This document shows positions 26,740-34,850 of a DNA stretch of 64,000 nt, piece after piece. How positions within the stretch are numbered: the stretch's first letter is position 1; each line of letters starts with the position of its first letter. The position numbers and the translations under genes are program-made. Below the pieces are notes generated by a model. It saw only the letters and a program-made list of their open reading frames with translations, was not told where the DNA came from and did not search any database. Location: NCBI RefSeq assembly GCF_000613125.1, contig NZ_HG964497.1, positions 3,054,971 to 3,118,970 of the forward strand, read 5' to 3'. The stretch is from Bacillus sp. EB01 (GTDB lineage: Bacteria; Bacillota; Bacilli; Bacillales; Cytobacillaceae).

Positions 26740-28671
26740 TCAATAATTCGTCCTATCCTCAGCAACCCTAATCTCCCATTTTGGTGATAAATCATTATGG
26801 GAATTTGTCCTGTAGAGGCGGTCTTTAAAGTAATTATACAAATCCGGATCCGTACAAAATATAAAACATCCTTTTTGTCCTCGTGTCATTAGTGTCCGGT
26901 AAGTGTTCCGGATAATTTGATCTGCAATTTTATGTGCCTCTTCAGGACTTTCCTGAGCCATTTTTTTAATACCTTTTAAAGATTGGTCTGATTTCGCTCT
27001 TTTCGTATAGTCTGTGATGACTTGCCCATTTTCGCAGCGCAGATCGTCGCCGATAATCACACCGACATAATCAAACTCTAACCCTTGGGCAGTATGAATA
27101 CATCCCGCTTCGCTTACTGAGTCTTCGTCAATGGCCCAAATGCTGTCCGATAGATTCCAGCTTATTGCGAAATCATGCTCAGGAATGACAATGTCCTTAT
27201 ACATCGTATTGCTCCGCTCTTTCGTTGGCCATTCCCAGCAATATCCTGCTAGCATGCGAGATTTATTGTTTTTCCTATTTAATTTTTCAATTTTGCGGAG
27301 CATTTTATGGGGATTATTATACACACGAAAATCATAATCAACCCCATAATAATGGCTGTTAGCCGTTTCCCGAATCTGAAGGACATCGTCTAGCCAGGCA
27401 ATATAGGCATCTGATCCATCACAGCGAAATTGGGAAACCAATTGACCTGAAATCACTTCTGCCTCAAACTCTTCAGCATACCTTTTAATTAAATCTATAC
27501 TTCCGATATCCTTTAGGGTAACTTTTTGATTTTCGTCAATGAAAAAGATTGTAAATTTTGCTGCCTTAATTAGCTCCTTTACTTGATTCTCTCCCTGGTT
27601 GCTGTAAAAACCTGATTTTTCGTTAAGCCTATGTGCCTCATCAACAACAATTACATCGAACTCATTTAATTCTGACTCAGTAAAACTTCCAGACCCTTTA
27701 AATAAATTATCGATTGTCGTCTTTCGGACGGTGCCTTTTAATTTAGATGCATAAACCTCTCTAGGTGCTGAATTTTTGGATACATATAGGGTCATTAGTC
27801 CCTTATTTATCAAATTGACTAAGAGATTCACAGCCATGACTGATTTTCCAGTTCCAGGCCCGCCTTCAATAATCATTACTTGTTTTTTGTTGTGTTTGAC
27901 ACACTCTAAGGCTAGATGAAAAGCTTCCTCATAAAACACCTTTTGTTCGTCAATCATGATGAATTCCTGATTACCCTTTAACATATTTGTCAGGGAATCC
28001 TGCAGTGATTTTGACGGGCGAATTTTCCCGTGTTCTATTTGATAAATCAAATTATTGTTATCACCTTGTCGAACGTACTTTTTAATAAAGTCCCTTAACT
28101 TTTGTATTTCCCCTTTTGTAAAAACAGGCGCTTTCACTAAATGTTCCTTGTAATGTTCATCTACTAAAGGGTCATTGTCTGTTTTCCTATAATTATGTAA
28201 GTAAGCGCATGGCTGAAGTACTATTTGTTGATCCTGTACGCTTTTATTAAAATCCTTTATTAAGGCTGCATATGTCCATGCTTGATAGGATGGATGTGTA
28301 TGCGGACGCAGACCCCCGCCGACATATGTTTTTACCAGTGCGTCCTTGGTCGTTATTTTCTCAACCTCAGACCATTGCTTTAGCTCAACAATAACAACAT
28401 GGTCATTCCTTCCATCATTACCAGTGACAATAAAATCCACTCTTTTAGATGTGTTTGGAATTTTAAATTCAATGGCGACACCCGCATCATTTGGAATGTC
28501 CCTGTCTTGCATCACATTGGACATTCGTTGGAGCGAGTTCTCCCATGATATAATTTCCTGTTTAGAAGTCCGTCCTATTTTTTCCTGATAGGAATGGTAC
28601 AATCGTTCGACCAGTAATTCATTTGTTACGTCCGAAACAAATTCTGATTTTGTTGCTTCATAAATAATCAA
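26740..28671 (-). CDS. PD-(D/E)xK nuclease fused to DUF2075 (Schlafen group 3-like) helicase
   Basis: This 643-residue protein has an N-terminal nuclease-like core with Asp79 (KRVDFIV) and Glu96-x-Lys98 (VIVELKQW). It is followed by a DUF2075 helicase: Walker A EGGPGTGKSVMA (269-280), Walker B VIVVDEAHRLN (340-350), LVSQFRCDGSDAYI, HTAQGLEFDYVGVIIGDDL and RNTYRTLMTRGQKG. DUF2075 is related to the helicase part of Schlafen proteins, which act on DNA/RNA during viral infection. A combined nuclease and helicase indicates action on nucleic acid. A MazG-like gene lies 35 bp upstream on the same strand, so the two are probably co-transcribed. Full length for the family. Confidence 0.88.
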   Translation of the reverse strand: MIIYEATKSEFVSDVTNELLVERLYHSYQEKIGRTSKQEIISWENSLQRMSNVMQDRDIPNDAGVAIEFKIPNTSKRVDFIVTGNDGRNDHVVIVELKQWSEVEKITTKDALVKTYVGGGLRPHTHPSYQAWTYAALIKDFNKSVQDQQIVLQPCAYLHNYRKTDNDPLVDEHYKEHLVKAPVFTKGEIQKLRDFIKKYVRQGDNNNLIYQIEHGKIRPSKSLQDSLTNMLKGNQEFIMIDEQKVFYEEAFHLALECVKHNKKQVMIIEGGPGTGKSVMAVNLLVNLINKGLMTLYVSKNSAPREVYASKLKGTVRKTTIDNLFKGSGSFTESELNEFDVIVVDEAHRLNEKSGFYSNQGENQVKELIKAAKFTIFFIDENQKVTLKDIGSIDLIKRYAEEFEAEVISGQLVSQFRCDGSDAYIAWLDDVLQIRETANSHYYGVDYDFRVYNNPHKMLRKIEKLNRKNNKSRMLAGYCWEWPTKERSNTMYKDIVIPEHDFAISWNLSDSIWAIDEDSVSEAGCIHTAQGLEFDYVGVIIGDDLRCENGQVITDYTKRAKSDQSLKGIKKMAQESPEEAHKIADQIIRNTYRTLMTRGQKGCFIFCTDPDLYNYFKDRLYRTNSHNDLSPKWEIRVAEDRTNY

Positions 28672-28706
28672 TGGAATTCACCTTCTCCCTTTTCATTTTC
28701 TCTTAT

Positions 28707-29036
28707 CTACAGCTCTGTATATTTCTTGTTTGATCCCAATGCCTTTTCTACCGGGTACTTCTTTGCGTTCTTTTGAACCTTATTATGTATGATTTTCGAA
28801 ACATCCAAATCCAGATCATGGGCAAGCATTAGGGAATATATGAGAACATCGGCCAGTTCATCTTTAATATTATCCATGTTTTCCTTGAGTGCCTCTTGAC
28901 TGTCTTTCCATTGAAAATTTTCGAGCAGCTCGCTTGCCTCAAGGGAGATGGAGATAGCAAGATCCTTTGGATTGTGGAATTGCTCCCAATCCCTTTCTTT
29001 TCTGAAGCTTAGTATTTCTTCTAGTACCTTTTCCAC
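28707..29036 (-). CDS. MazG-like nucleotide pyrophosphohydrolase
   Basis: About 109 residues, all-alpha NTP pyrophosphohydrolase of the MazG/RS21-C6 type, which converts (d)NTPs to monophosphates. The metal-binding pattern is visible: SLEASELLENFQW, then IKDELADVLIYSLMLAHDLDLD. I chose GTG 29036 (VEKVLEEILSFRKERDW) behind GGTGAATATA; the ATG further upstream would add an unconserved 26-residue leader. The gene directly precedes the nuclease-DUF2075 gene. Depletion of dNTPs is a known antiviral strategy, so this could be a second effector, but housekeeping is possible. Confidence 0.85.
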   Translation of the reverse strand: MEKVLEEILSFRKERDWEQFHNPKDLAISISLEASELLENFQWKDSQEALKENMDNIKDELADVLIYSLMLAHDLDLDVSKIIHNKVQKNAKKYPVEKALGSNKKYTEL

Positions 29037-29227
29037 TATATTCACCACTTTTATTTTGATTGGAATTATTTTACCATAAGAGAAGCCTGGATAATCAGAT
29101 AATCCATTAAACAATTCCCGGTAAAATAATTATTTTGGGTCATGTTCCGATATTGGGTAGTGTTTTCGGAATAGTATCCACGCTATCCTCGGCATTAGGC
29201 ACTGCCACCCTTTTTTACAAACGTGAA

Positions 29228-29914
29228 TTAAACCTCCATCCTCCACCCAGACACTGCGAGCCAGCGCTCATGCTGTTCATATTCCGGCATGATTTTACCG
29301 ACAAGCCGCCAAAATGAACGGTCATGATTCATATGCATCATATGGCACATTTCATGGACGACCACATAATCAATCACTTCCATTGGTGCCATGGACAGCT
29401 TCCAATTGAATGTCAAATTCCTCATGGAATCGCATGTGCCCCAGTTCGTCTTACTGTCCGTGATTCGAATGGAACGCGGCTTTGTTTTGAATTCGCTTTG
29501 ATAAAATTTATCCCGTTTCTCGACCAAAGACTTGCATTGCTGATAGTAGAACCGTTTTAAAGCCTGTTTGATGCTCTCATCATTTTGTTCTTTCACGTAT
29601 ACGTGCAGCTTATCTCCCTCGAACACTGCATTGTCTTTCCCAATATCTGCATCCTGGGAAATCAAAATCGGATAGGGCCCACCCTGACCGTACTCTTTTT
29701 CCATGCTGCCTGCGGCCCGCTCTTTCATTTCCTTCGCCCTTTGCAGGATGAGGTCCCATCTGTCTTCTATTATTAGAAGCACACTTGCATCAGAAGTCCC
29801 CTTTGGAGCCTGTACTTCGATATTTCCATACAGATCGATATAAATGCCGATCGTGGATCGTTTCTTATAAATCACATCAAACCGAATTGTTTCCCCCGAA
29901 AAAGTATGAAGCAT
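29228..29914 (-). CDS. YgjP/DUF45-type zinc metallopeptidase (M48-like)
   Basis: This 228-residue soluble protein carries VVHEMCHMMHMNHDRSFW (HExxH plus a third ligand), the mark of the YgjP/SprT-like gluzincin group. RIRITDSKTNWGTCDSMRNL is the conserved block before the active site. Family members often sit beside restriction genes, especially type I systems. Here the neighbours are an RraB-like gene 16 bp upstream and MazG/DUF2075 genes downstream, all on one strand. It probably cleaves DNA-bound or stress-related proteins, but the substrate is unknown. Confidence 0.88.
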   Translation of the reverse strand: MLHTFSGETIRFDVIYKKRSTIGIYIDLYGNIEVQAPKGTSDASVLLIIEDRWDLILQRAKEMKERAAGSMEKEYGQGGPYPILISQDADIGKDNAVFEGDKLHVYVKEQNDESIKQALKRFYYQQCKSLVEKRDKFYQSEFKTKPRSIRITDSKTNWGTCDSMRNLTFNWKLSMAPMEVIDYVVVHEMCHMMHMNHDRSFWRLVGKIMPEYEQHERWLAVSGWRMEV

Positions 29915-29929
29915 GTCATCACCTGCATT

Positions 29930-30265
29930 TTAATCTATAAATACGCCCCATCCATCAGCATGGCCGCCGTAAGGCTTGCTTATTTTATCCAGCTTTTCCT
30001 GCACCTTTTTTAATTCGCTATGGTTAAGGAGCATTCTTTTCGAGCAGCTGCAAGCCCACTCATCTGTTTCATCATCCTGCTCAAGTAAGCCATGAAAGCC
30101 TTCTTCCTTCAAAACGGGCAGAAGCTTTTCGCCGGTCTTCTGATCAGGTACCGTGATAAAAAACTCGACTGCCTGCGGCTTTTTAAAACTCACACCTTCA
30201 TTGAACAAACTGCGCAATGCTTCTCCATCCGCGTCGTTTGGAAATTTCATCATCCATTCCTCCAT
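29930..30265 (-). CDS. RraB-family protein (regulator of RNase E inhibitor type)
   Basis: This 111-residue acidic protein follows the RraB/DUF695 pattern: FPNDADGEALRSLFNEG at the N-terminus, FITVPDQKTGEKLLPVL, then KPYGGHADGWGVFID at the C-terminus. In Proteobacteria RraB inhibits RNase E. Bacilli lack classical RNase E, so its partner here is unknown and may be another RNase. It is the first gene of the RraB-YgjP pair and may share a transcript with MazG and DUF2075. Confidence 0.82.
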   Translation of the reverse strand: MEEWMMKFPNDADGEALRSLFNEGVSFKKPQAVEFFITVPDQKTGEKLLPVLKEEGFHGLLEQDDETDEWACSCSKRMLLNHSELKKVQEKLDKISKPYGGHADGWGVFID

Positions 30266-30337
30266 TTGTGTCCTTCTATGTTGTCATTATCATGCACTTG
30301 CTAAATTTTGGTTAATCATTTAATTATGAATTTGTTG

Positions 30338-30424
30338 TGTTATAATGTAAATAACCTTTTAGCTTTAAATTTTTTTCTTTACCGGTTCCATTACCCTGCT
30401 CGTTCGTTGAGCAGGGTTTTTTAT
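30338..30424 (+). ncRNA. Candidate short transcript (extended -10 promoter plus terminator)
   Basis: TGTTATAAT at 30338-30346 is a perfect extended -10. About 50 bases on, CCCTGCTC-GTTCGTT-GAGCAGGG followed by TTTTTTATT (30394-30424) is an excellent terminator. No coding sequence lies between, and no plus-strand gene upstream needs this terminator. A ~75-nt RNA is the simplest reading. No -35 is evident. Confidence 0.35.
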
Positions 30425-30441
30425 TGCACTTTTTTTGAAAA

Positions 30442-30472
30442 TAAAAAAACAGACTCTTTTGGAGTCTGTTTC
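30442..30472 (-). terminator. Terminator of the cold-shock gene
   Basis: AAACAGACTCC / GGAGTCTGTTT-type stem with an AAAA loop, followed on the minus strand by TTTTTATTTTC. Confidence 0.85.
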
Positions 30473-30488
30473 GGTATGTTAGTCAAAA

Positions 30489-30689
30489 TTAAGCTTTTTG
30501 AACGTTTGCAGCTTGAGGTCCGCGTGCGCCTTGCTCAACGTCAAAAGTTACTTTTTGACCTTCGTCTAAAGATTTGAAGCCATCAGATTGGATTGCGGAG
30601 AAATGTACGAATACGTCTTCTCCACCTTCGCGCTCGATGAATCCGAAGCCTTTTTCTGCGTTAAACCATTTCACTGTACCTTGTTCCAT
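30489..30689 (-). CDS. CspA/CspB family cold-shock protein
   Basis: A 66-residue OB-fold RNA chaperone. It begins [20 protein letters not shown] and contains RNP1 (KGFGFI) and RNP2 (VFVHF), followed by [21 protein letters not shown]. Length and motifs are typical of Bacillus CspB/CspD. GAGGAGG stands nine bases before the ATG. A leader of unknown length lies upstream (to about 30850), as usual for cold-shock mRNAs. Single-gene unit with its own terminator. Confidence 0.96.
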   Translation of the reverse strand: MEQGTVKWFNAEKGFGFIEREGGEDVFVHFSAIQSDGFKSLDEGQKVTFDVEQGARGPQAANVQKA

Positions 30690-30965
30690 GTGTGTTGCCT
30701 CCTCGTGCTAATGCACATTGTTTGTTACTATCCCTGCCCAAAGTGATCATTAGAACGAAAAGTCGATCTTTACACCGGTCAAAAATAATTCTTCCTTATC
30801 ATAACTCCGAACAGGAGAAATTGCAAGGGACCTTAGTAGGACGTCTTCCTCCTTAATCATGTATAAGTTTGAGTTGAACGGAGAACGTTGTAGATCAAGA
30901 GAAAATCAGGGCTCAATTTTTGTATACCTGCCTAAACATAAGTTTTGGCCCATATCCTATCCATC

Positions 30966-31702
30966 CTACAAAAAAATCTCCTCCCCCATCTCTATTTCCT
31001 TCGCCTTCTCAAATACCCCCTTCGCCACAGCCAAATCAAAATGAGCCGCCCCTACCGATTTAAAAATAGTAATATCAAAAATTCCACGTTTGACTGGATT
31101 CACGTGAAGTTCTGCTAATGTACCGGAAAGCTGATCAAAGGACCATTTCCCTTTTTGGGCTGCATCGATGAATTCTCCAGCCTCCGCTTTCATCCCTTCA
31201 ATATCATCAGCATAAATCAAAGCTGCTTGTTCAATTCCCCTAACGGGATTTCACGCATTTCCGGTAAATAACTTCCTACGCCAATGATATGTGTTCCTTC
31301 TTTTAAATAATATGGATCAAACACTTCTTCAGTTGAACGAGTTGCACAACAAATGACATCAGACTGGGAGACGGCTTCGTTCCGGTCAACACCGGTGTGA
31401 ATCATAGCGGTCACACCGGCCTCTTTGAGTTTATCACTGAATGTATATGTCTTATAGGTGGAATGATTGATTAAATAGATGTCTTGAATCGGCAGTACGT
31501 TCACTATTCCTAGTACTTGCTCAAAAGCCATTCCACCTGTACCATTGACGGTCAACACGTGACTGTCAGGCCTGGCGAGATGGCGTGCTGAAATTGCACT
31601 AAGTGCGCCAGTTCTCAATCGTGTCAGATAAGAAGCTGACAGTAAGCTAATATGTCTTCCTGTTTCGAGTTCTGTGCAAAACTCATTATAAAGTTCTTTC
31701 AA
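30966..31702 (-). pseudogene. Truncated, frameshifted copy of the ornithine cyclodeaminase family gene
   Basis: The two frames (31665 down to about 31220, then 31220 to 30966) match the intact gene at 33822-34796 nearly residue for residue, from LETGRHISLLSASYLTRLRTG to GEEIFL. The first ~95 residues are absent and replaced by MKELYNEFCT. The frame breaks at the GAIEQAA position by loss of one base. The Rossmann motif is also changed (NGTGGMA instead of IGTGGMA). It is a decayed duplicate. Confidence 0.92.
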
Positions 31703-31739
31703 GATGCAGAAATCACCACATCAACTACGGATTGTTTGA

Positions 31740-31838
31740 AGGCAGGAGCATGGCTATCCAGGCAACCTGGTTGAAGGCGCCAATAACGCTGGATCTTTAA
31801 AAGTAGCTAATGCCATGGTGGCACAGAGAGAAATTTAA
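31740..31838 (+). pseudogene. gdhA: C-terminal remnant of NADP-type glutamate dehydrogenase (gdhA)
   Basis: The frame gives GYPGNLVEGANNAGSLKVAN and AMVAQ before TAA. This is the C-terminal tail of hexameric glutamate dehydrogenase (compare NYVxGANIAGFxKVADAMxAQG). Only about 28 codons survive, directly before a terminator that would fit the original gene end. Confidence 0.7.
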
Positions 31839-31848
31839 TAAAAAACAT

Positions 31849-31887
31849 AAAGGGTGATTGCTTACAAAAAAGCAATCACCCTTTTTT
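31849..31887. terminator. Strong terminator, both directions possible
   Basis: AAAGGGTGATTGC and GCAATCACCCTTT arms, with TTTTTT after the stem on plus and a T-rich run on minus. It serves the gdhA remnant and probably the permease at 31971. Confidence 0.85.
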
Positions 31888-31970
31888 AGATTTAAACTTT
31901 TGGTCGGTTCGCCATACCTCAGAAAGGTGTGATTTTACAGGTTTCTGCTAATAGCATAACGCGCCAGAAA

Positions 31971-33356
31971 TTACTTGATTGTGGATTCTATGGTGATATT
32001 TATATTTTCATTTTCTTCCTTCTTTTTTCGATAGGAATATAAAGCATATAATAGTATAAACCATGCAGGTGTCAGTAATAATGCCGGCCTTGTTTCATCG
32101 GCAATCAGCATAATAATGAGGACTACAGCAAACAACGCTAGTACCGCGTAATTAATAAATGGCGTCAGTGGTGCCTTGAATTTTGATTTTGCATGTAATT
32201 CAGGACGTGTCTTCTTATATTTTAAATGAGAAAGCAGAATGACACTCCAGACCCAAATGAAACAAATTGCACTAATGGAAGTCACAAGCCCAAAAGCCTG
32301 TTCCGGCAGGAGCTTACTCAAAAGGGCCCCTATTGATACGACAAGTGTAGATACCCATAACCCGTTGGCTGGTACATGATTTTTATTCAATTTTGAAAAA
32401 CTGGATGGTGCCTGGTTATTCTTGCTTAAGTTATATAGCATTCGGCTTGTTGAAAACATCCCGCTGTTGCCAGCAGAAGCGGCTGATGTTAATACGACAA
32501 AGTTAATAATCCCTGCGGCAATTGGAATTCCGACTAAACTGAACGTTTTAACAAAAGGGCTTTCCGATGCATTAAGTTCCGTCCAAGGGTTAACGGAAAG
32601 AAGGATGATAAGTGCCCCAACGTAGAAAAAAAGAATTCTTAAAGGAATTTTATTAATGGCCGATGGTATGTTTTTTTCCGGGTTGGATGTTTCCGCTGCA
32701 GATACACCGACCAATTCCATTCCAACAAAGGCGAATACAACCAATTGGAATGAAAGTAGGAAACCAGAAATACCGTTTGGAAACATCCCTCCATGTTCCC
32801 AAAGATTTTTAACTGTAACCGTCCCTGCATTTGTATCGAATCCTATCACCAGCAAGATAACTCCCATGACAATTAAACCGAGAATTGTAATGACCTTTAT
32901 TAAAGCAAACCAAAACTCCAATTCTCCAAAAAGCTTCACAGTTAATAGATTAAGTCCTAATAAAATGATCAAACAGATGATGGCAGGCACCCATTGAGGG
33001 ATATCAAACCAATAGCGCACATAGACACCGACGGCAATAATATCAGCCATCGCGGTCACAATCCAGCAAAACCAATATGTCCATCCGGTTACGAAGGCTG
33101 CCCTTGGTCCAAGATAATCCTGGGCAATGTCTGTAAACGATTGATAACCTGCTTTGGACAACAGCAGCTCCCCCAATGCCCTCATAACAAAAAACAGGGC
33201 AATTCCCACGAGTAAATAGGCAAGGATGATGGATGGGCCTGCCAGTTGTATCGCTTTACCAGATCCCAAGAATAATCCAGTACCAATGGTGCCACCAATT
33301 GCTATGAGTTGAACATGCCGATTTGCTAAGTCTCTCTTTAATTCTTGTTGCGCCAA
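31971..33356 (-). CDS. APC-family amino acid permease, CycA-like (D-serine/D-alanine/glycine)
   Basis: A 461-residue, 12-helix amino acid/H+ symporter. Close CycA features are visible: LANRHVQLIAIGGTIGTGLF (TM1), GKAIQLAGPSI, VMRALGELLLS, TGWTYWFCWIVTAMADI, LLTVKLFGELEFWFALIKV. The leader (promoter 33655-33683, glycine aptamer, terminator 33388-33424) ties expression to glycine, which supports a glycine/D-alanine substrate. Such transporter-linked switches often shut the gene off at high glycine. The AGGAGTTAGG-type site precedes ATG 33356. Confidence 0.9.
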   Translation of the reverse strand: MAQQELKRDLANRHVQLIAIGGTIGTGLFLGSGKAIQLAGPSIILAYLLVGIALFFVMRALGELLLSKAGYQSFTDIAQDYLGPRAAFVTGWTYWFCWIVTAMADIIAVGVYVRYWFDIPQWVPAIICLIILLGLNLLTVKLFGELEFWFALIKVITILGLIVMGVILLVIGFDTNAGTVTVKNLWEHGGMFPNGISGFLLSFQLVVFAFVGMELVGVSAAETSNPEKNIPSAINKIPLRILFFYVGALIILLSVNPWTELNASESPFVKTFSLVGIPIAAGIINFVVLTSAASAGNSGMFSTSRMLYNLSKNNQAPSSFSKLNKNHVPANGLWVSTLVVSIGALLSKLLPEQAFGLVTSISAICFIWVWSVILLSHLKYKKTRPELHAKSKFKAPLTPFINYAVLALFAVVLIIMLIADETRPALLLTPAWFILLYALYSYRKKKEENENINITIESTIK

Positions 33357-33387
33357 TCCTAACTCCTCCTTACAAAATAATTAACCA

Positions 33388-33424
33388 ATAAAAAAAGAGA
33401 TTGGATGTCCTCCAATCTCTTAGT
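33388..33424 (-). terminator. Attenuator terminator of the permease leader
   Basis: AAGAGATTGGA and TCCAATCTCTT arms with a GGACA-type loop, followed by TTTTTTTATT on the minus strand. It lies between the glycine aptamer and the permease start, the expected place for the expression platform. Confidence 0.88.
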
Positions 33425-33489
33425 TAAAAGAATAAGAATAATTTTGATATAAAAATAATAAGAATTATCAATATAACAAATATACTATT

Positions 33490-33585
33490 CTGTACTCTTC
33501 TGTCCTTTTGCCTGAGATTGTGAACCCTTCGGCGCCGCGCAATTCCCGCGGTCTCTCCAGAAGCTGCTCCTGCCATAGTTGTGAT
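33490..33585 (-). promoter_or_regulatory. Glycine riboswitch (gcvT type), single aptamer
   Basis: On the minus strand the core reads GGAGAGACC, GCGCCGAAGG, AATCTCAGGCAAAAGGACAG, the conserved glycine aptamer blocks. P1 is CTTCTG (33558-33563) paired with CAGAAG (33497-33502). Only one aptamer is present: the ~90 bases before the terminator are AT-rich and lack a second core. Upstream sequence could supply a ghost aptamer stem. It belongs to the permease transcript. Confidence 0.93.
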
Positions 33586-33654
33586 TCCATGACATTCATA
33601 GCTGCTTTTTATTAAATTTTTTAAATCTTCAATGTTATCTTTGAATAATTGTTA

Positions 33655-33683
33655 ATTTTAGTAGGAGTTAAATGTTTTGTCAA
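33655..33683 (-). promoter_or_regulatory. SigmaA promoter of the riboswitch-permease transcript
   Basis: TTGACA (33678-33683), 17-bp spacer, TAAAAT (33655-33660) on the minus strand, placing the start near 33648, about 65 bases before the aptamer. Confidence 0.8.
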
Positions 33684-33821
33684 CTATTTTAAACAATTCA
33701 TTAAGTTGTCGTAGAAAAAGAATAAACATGCTATACCAATAAGAAAAATCGGGGCAGACTGGTCTTGCCCCTGTCAAGGCAAACTAAAATTCGTGAAAGG
33801 GACCCCCATGCCCTATCCATC

Positions 33822-34796
33822 CTACAAAAAAATTTCCTCACCTACATTCAGTTCCTTCGCCTTGTCGAAAACGCCCTTCGCCACAGCGAGGTCAAAATGA
33901 GCTGCCCCTACAGATTTGAAGATCGTGATATCCTTAAAATTTCGTTCAACCTTATTCACGTGAAGTTCAGCTAATGTACCGGAAAGCTGATCAAAGGACC
34001 ATTTCCCTCTTTGGGCTGCATCTATGAATTCTCCAGCCTCCGCTTTCATCCCCTCATGATCATCAGCATAAATAAAGGCTGCCTGTTCAATAGCCCCTAA
34101 CGGGATTTCGCGCATTTCAGGTAAGTAACTTCCTACGCCGATGATATGAGTTCCTGCTTTTAAATAATGTGGATCAAACACTTCTTCAGTTGACCGAGTT
34201 GCACAACAAATGACATCAGACTGGGCGACGGCTTCGTTCCGGTCGACACCGGTATGAATCGTTGCGGTCACACCGGCCTCTTTGAGCTTTTCGCTGAATG
34301 TATATGTCTTATCGGTGGAACGATTGATCAAATAGATGTCTTGGATCGGCAGCACGTTCACTATTCCCAGTACTTGCTCAAAAGCCATTCCACCTGTACC
34401 AATGACGGTCAACACGTGACTGTCGGGCCTCGCGAGATGGCGTGCTGATATTGCACTTAATGCGCCAGTTCTCAATCGTGTCAGATAAGAAGCGGCCACT
34501 AAGCTTATATGTCTTCCTGTTTGGAGTTCTGTTAGTAAAATGGCTCCTTGTGTGGTTGGAAGATCCGCTGAGCTGTTTTCAGGAAAGATGGATACAATTT
34601 TGGTAGCTGCCATTTCCGCTCCATCTGAACTTGGCATATAGAGCACAGAGCCGTTGCGTTCTGGGACATTTAGTACCGTCCGATGAGGATTTTCAGCACG
34701 TCCTTCATGAATAGCCACTAACATGGCTTCGACATCCCGAATGGCATCTTCCATTTTATAAATGGATTGAATCAGTTGTTCGTTAAGTATAAGCAT
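33822..34796 (-). CDS. Ornithine cyclodeaminase/mu-crystallin family protein
   Basis: A 324-residue NAD(P)-dependent enzyme of the OCD family, which includes ornithine cyclodeaminase, L-alanine dehydrogenase (archaeal type), ketimine and iminosuccinate reductases. Visible motifs: AATKIVSIFPEN, TGALSAISARHLARPDS, Rossmann IGTGGMAFEQ, DVICCATRSTEEVFD, HIIGVGSYLPEMREI. The start ATG 34796 has AAAGGAGAGATTCC; the upstream ATG 34835 falls inside the terminator loop region. It follows an MFS gene with a hairpin between, and a decayed copy lies at 30966-31702. Substrate unknown. Confidence 0.87.
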   Translation of the reverse strand: MLILNEQLIQSIYKMEDAIRDVEAMLVAIHEGRAENPHRTVLNVPERNGSVLYMPSSDGAEMAATKIVSIFPENSSADLPTTQGAILLTELQTGRHISLVAASYLTRLRTGALSAISARHLARPDSHVLTVIGTGGMAFEQVLGIVNVLPIQDIYLINRSTDKTYTFSEKLKEAGVTATIHTGVDRNEAVAQSDVICCATRSTEEVFDPHYLKAGTHIIGVGSYLPEMREIPLGAIEQAAFIYADDHEGMKAEAGEFIDAAQRGKWSFDQLSGTLAELHVNKVERNFKDITIFKSVGAAHFDLAVAKGVFDKAKELNVGEEIFL

Positions 34797-34815
34797 GGAA
34801 TCTCTCCTTTTTATG

Positions 34816-34845
34816 TAAAAACTCGGCCAAAACATCTGGCCGAGT
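34816..34845 (-). terminator. Intercistronic hairpin terminator between MFS and OCD genes
   Basis: ACTCGGCC and GGCCGAGT arms followed by TTTTTAC on the minus strand, in the 54-bp gap. It should lower expression of the downstream gene relative to the transporter. Confidence 0.75.
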
Positions 34846-34850
34846 GATTG

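Noticed and set aside
29135-29317. Plus-strand frame with a hydrophobic start (GHVPILGSVFGIV)
   Set aside because: It overlaps the YgjP gene end antisense, lacks a ribosome binding site, and I cannot match it to a transporter.
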